A DNA stretch of 64,000 bases from the NCBI GenBank assembly GCA_051294375.1, contig CM119264.1:6764804-6828803 (forward strand), in the 5' to 3' direction. Shown here in pieces: positions 60,055-64,000 of this stretch. The position numbers and the translations under genes are program-made. Every line of letters begins with the position of its first letter. Within the stretch, counting starts at the first letter, position 1. The notes beneath the pieces are model-generated. The model was not told the DNA's origin, searched no databases, and saw nothing but the letters and a program-made list of their open reading frames with translations. This DNA is from Paraspadella gotoi. Taxonomy: Eukaryota; Chaetognatha.

Positions 60055-60384
60055 TTGGTGGAGGAACATCTTCATTTTCGCGAGAAAGAAGAGGAGGAAG
60101 AGGAAGAAGAGGAAGAGGAGAAGGAAGAGGAAGACGAGTCGATTGTGAATCGATTTTTGTTCTTACTTCTAGAACCATTAATCTCTGGAAGAAGAAGAGA
60201 AAGCGAAGGCTCTCGCCCGAGGTCGTCGCATCCTTTTGGTGCCTCATATCCTCGAGGCACAGGGAGTTATCCAGAAGCGGCTCAAGACTCGAGAGCCTTT
60301 GAGCGCCTCATACCACCTGATGACGCGCTTTTTTCTCTATCGGTACTCAAAAGAAGATTTTGGTCGCTTGACATCTGGTGGTAG
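60055..60384 (+). CDS. Glu-rich ORF, doubtful
   Basis: MVEEHLHFREK followed by a Glu run from GAG/GAA repeats, then NRFLFLLLEPLISGRRRESE and a segment ending FWSLDIWW. Two other frames are also open over 60180-60400 (one reads LSASYHLMTRFFLYRYSKED), so the stretch may be coding, but the frame is undecided. Confidence 0.18.
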   Translation: MVEEHLHFREKEEEEEEEEEEEKEEEDESIVNRFLFLLLEPLISGRRRESEGSRPRSSHPFGASYPRGTGSYPEAAQDSRAFERLIPPDDALFSLSVLKRRFWSLDIWW

Positions 60385-61078
60385 ACGCCCTAAAAACCTA
60401 AAAAACTTGGGACATCAAGGACTCGAGAGATCATCATTTTCTCGGGTTTGCCAATATGCACGGTGCCCCACGACCTCTTGGAGTCAAACAAAAATTGAAT
60501 TCAATATCAGTCTTTTGGATTTATTTCTGAAACGTTTCATTTTGAATTTTGAGTCAGTCTCAATATATTAAGTCTGTTCAGCCCCGCGGCGACGGTTCCT
60601 CTGCAACCTGCAATCTAATTTTCAGTCACTCTGCGACGCTTCGCAGTTCACCCCATAGATTCAACCATCGCGGGCGTTCAACTCCATCTCGCTTTTCTTT
60701 CCCAAGCTTTTTTGATCGTTTGCCAAATCCTGGTTGTTTGGTTTCGCCGACGAGTCGACGACAACAATAACGACGACGACCAGATACCAAGGTTGACAAG
60801 AAACGAACACAAATGTCGTCACCCTTTTTTCCTCCGCCTCCTTTTTTTTACTTACCCTTTTCTCCAGCTCAACCTTACCTTCAACCTCCAACGCGCGTCT
60901 CGTGGGAAGTGTGAATTTCGTACTCCGTCAACTTTTCTTTTTCTTTTTCAATTTTTTGTTTTTCATTTTAAAAGGTTTTAGTACAAAAAAGCGTCTTTTT
61001 TAGATCAATGACAATGCTTTCTATTTTCTTTATGTTATTCTTTTTTTTTCTTTTTCATTATTATATTTATTTTTATTT

Positions 61079-61080
61079 TT

Positions 61081-61144
<64 letters not shown>

Positions 61145-61235
61145 TATTTCTTTTTTCTTTCTTTCCTTCTTTTTTTTCTCTCCTTTCTTTCTTTCTTTCT
61201 CTCCTTCTTTCTTTCTTTCTTTTTTTCTTTCTCTC
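61079..61235 (+). repeat. (TTTC)n microsatellite
   Basis: Pure to 61144, then interrupted. Confidence 0.95.
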
Positions 61236-62531
61236 TTTCAATTATTTTCTATTTCTTTTTCTTTTCAGTTTTTTCTTTCTATTTTTTCAAATCCCTTCGC
61301 TCTCTCCCTCAAGACTTTTCAGTTTGCATGACCATCATCATTTGCCACTTTCAACGGAAAACCAAGAAAATCCAAGGTGGCGGAATTAATACCTTTTTTT
61401 TCAGATTTATTCTTTTTTTTCCAAAAACTAAATTCGCGAATTTTTATTATTTTTAGCTTTTAGCATCGATCACAAGCTTCAAGGCGATTTCCCGCCTTGG
61501 ATTTAAACTCATAAGAAAAATTAGATTTGCAAATTTTGAGATTTTTCGTTTTCTTTTAACGCCTTGAGAAAACTCTTGGCTCGATTAGAACTAAAAAAAA
61601 AATAATTACCGGATATTTCAAACCCCCAAGAGAAAACTCTCCAACTGCCTGAATATGAATCCTACAAATAAGTATTAACAATAAGTATTCAAACATTTTT
61701 TAAAAGATTTAAGATACTAAAAATTTAAAAAAACAATTGCTATTTTGTTGAAGTGCATGTGCAAGTAAAGATCTAGTGGGTACCGATAAAGTTGATTTTG
61801 AATGTTGTCGTAAAAAAAAGCTTCCTTTTTTGTAAAGCCCTCAGCTATAAGTGGTTCTAATTACTCCCCTCTATTGTCTCTCACAAATCTACGTGAGGGA
61901 CTAAAGTCCCACCCAAAAAGTAATGTAGAAGACGAAAATATACAAGGTTAAGACCTTGGTAAGTCGCAAAGAAGAAGATCACTAGAATTTTATTCTTTGT
62001 TCTTGGTAACTTTCCTTACTCGTCGCAAAGAGTTCATGCCGTAAAATTTTTAATTTTCAATTATTTACCGGCAAAGTTGTTTAAGAACTTTTAATAGTTT
62101 TTTTTTAAGCAGAAATGAAATAAATTTAACGTTGGCGATGCCCTTTTTTTTTCTCCAAAAGTGGGACAAATGAAGTTATACCTCTTTATACGGCGGAAAA
62201 ACCAACTACTTAGGTATTTTTTTCAAAATATGCAAATAAACTTGAATAGGCTTCGAAAGCGAGGCGCGTTATCTTTTGTTTAAAATTTTAATTCTTTCCG
62301 CGGGGAAACTTATTCTTTTTTTTATTCCCCGTTTAATATATATATCTCGAACCGTTCACCGTCAACCGTACACGCACTTCACAATTTGTAATATTCTCAA
62401 GAATATTCTATTTTTCTTTTATTTACGAAAAAAAAGTTCTCGACAAATTCAGATTTAAAATAGAAAACTTAGAGAAAACCAATTTTTTTTAATTTTTGTT
62501 ACAAAACGATTTTTGTATTTGGCATAAAGCA
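61236..62531. other. AT-rich intergenic DNA
   Basis: No gene, RNA or repeat recognised before the hammerhead-like motif at 62532. Confidence 0.55.
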
Positions 62532-62566
62532 GAACATGTTTCGGCTCTAATTCAAGCCTTCATCAG
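62532..62566 (-). ncRNA. Hammerhead ribozyme-like motif, intact core
   Basis: On the minus strand: GCG-CTGATGA (62566-62560), stem II GGCTT/GAGCC (62558-62554 with 62547-62543, one G-U), six-base loop, GAAA at 62542-62539, then CATGTTCTG. Downstream, AAAAATCGTTTTGTAACAAA matches the other copies loosely. Stem III pairing is weak. Confidence 0.5.
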
Positions 62567-63814
62567 CGCTTTTTACATACAAAGGATTAAACCATGAATA
62601 GAAAACTATAATTATATAAATTTTATAATTTCTAACCATTACACAAAATTGGGATCGACCCCACTCAACCTAACATAACTCCCTGCATTTTGCTTATATT
62701 TATTGTTAACAACAATCATGAAGACGTGATATTAGATGAAAAAATGAAAATACGAAACGCGTTGAGGGGAAAATAATGAAAAAAAATTGACGGCGTCTTT
62801 CCTATGCGTCAGAAAACCTTACGACTTCTACTTCCCGTCCCCAAGAAAGCAGGCACCGAACGAAGCGGAAGTTTTTATTGCCGGTGCCAGCTCATACTGT
62901 CATCTGCCACATCTATCAGACCTCCACGCCTTTTCTGCCCGCCATTCTCTTCACGTCTGCACGGGTTTCTCGACACATCTCCCGCATTCCGGTGTCAGTT
63001 CTACTTTGATATGACAGTAGTAAATTCCGGCAGAAACGAACATCTTCTTCAGAGTTTTTAGCCGGATATATGCTAATAGCAGATTCCGGCTCGATGATTC
63101 ACTTTGTTGGTCCGTCGGTCCATCCCCACGATCTTGTTGGAAAATCACTTACATAATCTGAAAACATCAAATTATGGTAAATTATGAAAAAAAAACAAAA
63201 AAAACAAACAAATACAATGTCCGTCTGTCCAACCGTCTGTCTGTCCGTCCGTTCATCTGTCCGTCACCTCTTCGCTTTGATTGCCAATTAGTAATAAGGA
63301 TGGGGCGATTAAGTTGAAATTTTTTTTGTGGGTAAAGAATGTGTGATTGAGCGAGAAATTAAGTTTTAATGAAATCGTCCAGATGGAAATGGAAAAAAGT
63401 ATGAGCAAACCGGCTAAATAAAAAAAAATGTTCTATTTTTTTCTTATGCTTTTTTTCCTTTTATATTGAATGTAAATAAAAGTACTCTAACTACAACAGT
63501 TATTTAAATAATTAATTAATAATAATAACAAGTTTGAGCAAACAATGCCGTATCTGCTCATGATTATTAGCAGTAAGATTAGCTGCTTAAGGTTAATTGT
63601 TGCGAGCAGATTCGACATTGATAGCTCTAACTTGTTTTTACTTTTTAGAGTGCTTTCTCAGGAGGCCGCTAGATGGTACTAGTGTGTCCTATATGCGTCT
63701 GGTCCTACTATTTTTTTAAAATTATTAAGGACTTTCGGTTCGTTGCGTTTGAATGTAGAGAAAAGAGAAAAAAAATTTGTTTTTGTTTTTGTTTACATAC
63801 AACATTATTTTGCG
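62567..63814. other. Intergenic DNA between two hammerhead-like motifs
   Basis: Holds overlapping ORFs at 62787-63061 (two frames open, neither recognised), a GTCC/GTCT tetranucleotide run at 63219-63265 and AT-rich DNA. A retroelement body between the two motifs was looked for; no reverse-transcriptase motif was seen. Confidence 0.45.
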
Positions 63815-63850
63815 CTGATGAAGGCTAAGAACCTAGCCAAAACATGTACG
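63815..63850 (+). ncRNA. Hammerhead-like motif, G12 changed
   Basis: GCG-CTGATGA (63815-63821), stem II GGCTA/TAGCC (five Watson-Crick pairs) with loop AGAACC, then AAAAC instead of GAAAC. The G12 position is catalytic, so this copy is probably inactive. CATGTACG follows as in the other copies. Confidence 0.45.
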
Positions 63851-64000
63851 TTTTATCTTTGTCAATTAAATTATGTTGTATTAAAAAAAATTTTTTTTAA
63901 AAATCTTTTCTCTATATTATTTACCTCAAAACCTTAAAGAGTATATTCAAACCATATAAATTTAAAACATATTCTGGTCTTGACTAACAACAAACTTGTG

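Noticed and set aside
62567-63814. Penelope-like element body between two hammerhead motifs
   Set aside because: The motifs are in opposite orientation and no reverse-transcriptase or GIY-YIG motif was found between them.

Overview
The window is animal (metazoan) nuclear DNA, not bacterial. Coding sequence is split by GT-AG introns, intergenic DNA is AT-rich, and an extreme load of simple repeats (more than twenty (CT)n/(GA)n tracts of 50-120 bp, several (TTTC)n tracts and many GAC/GTC runs) breaks up almost every kilobase. The only family I recognise firmly is a GH56 hyaluronidase. TTAGGG-like repeats and hammerhead-ribozyme retroelement relics fit an aquatic invertebrate, but I cannot name the species. 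Most long ORFs here are translations of simple repeats (RERERE, SLSLSL, FFLSFFLS) and are not genes.

Layout. 1-4.2 kb: repeats and acidic GAC-repeat ORFs. 4.46-6.10 kb, minus strand: the last three exons of a two-transmembrane protein with a long basic Ser/Arg tail; intron phases and a poly(A) signal agree. 7.11-7.46 kb: a compact element with perfect 46-bp terminal inverted repeats, a 16-bp flanking direct repeat and an intact hammerhead core. 12.8-18.2 kb and 21.5-22.3 kb: nested inverted and direct duplications, several beside assembly gaps. 19.5 kb: a 190-bp almost pure G tract. 24.06-24.74 kb: a 14-bp minisatellite. 24.96-42.10 kb: a giant inverted repeat with 7.6-7.9 kb arms and a 1.6-kb spacer. 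Its inner edges carry degenerate TTAGGG (left) and CCCTAA (right), the arrangement of a telomere-to-telomere junction. 46.29-50.83 kb, plus strand: the six-exon hyaluronidase with signal peptide, D-x-E catalytic motif, C-terminal EGF-like module and a reading-frame break in exon 4. 51.5-52.2 and 55.1-55.7 kb: a direct duplication, one copy noisy, the other starting at a gap. 57.4-58.0 kb, minus: a possible small two-exon gene. 62.5 and 63.8 kb: two more hammerhead-like cores.

The most interesting signal is a family of four hammerhead-like RNA motifs (7.36, 19.15, 62.56, 63.82 kb). They share a 5-bp stem II whose sequence changes in a pairing-preserving way, as expected of Penelope-like/retrozyme-type retroelements. 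The giant inverted repeat is the second. Copy-to-copy differences are mostly single-base indels, and duplications cluster at N gaps, so assembly error from uncorrected long reads must be excluded before a biological reading is accepted.
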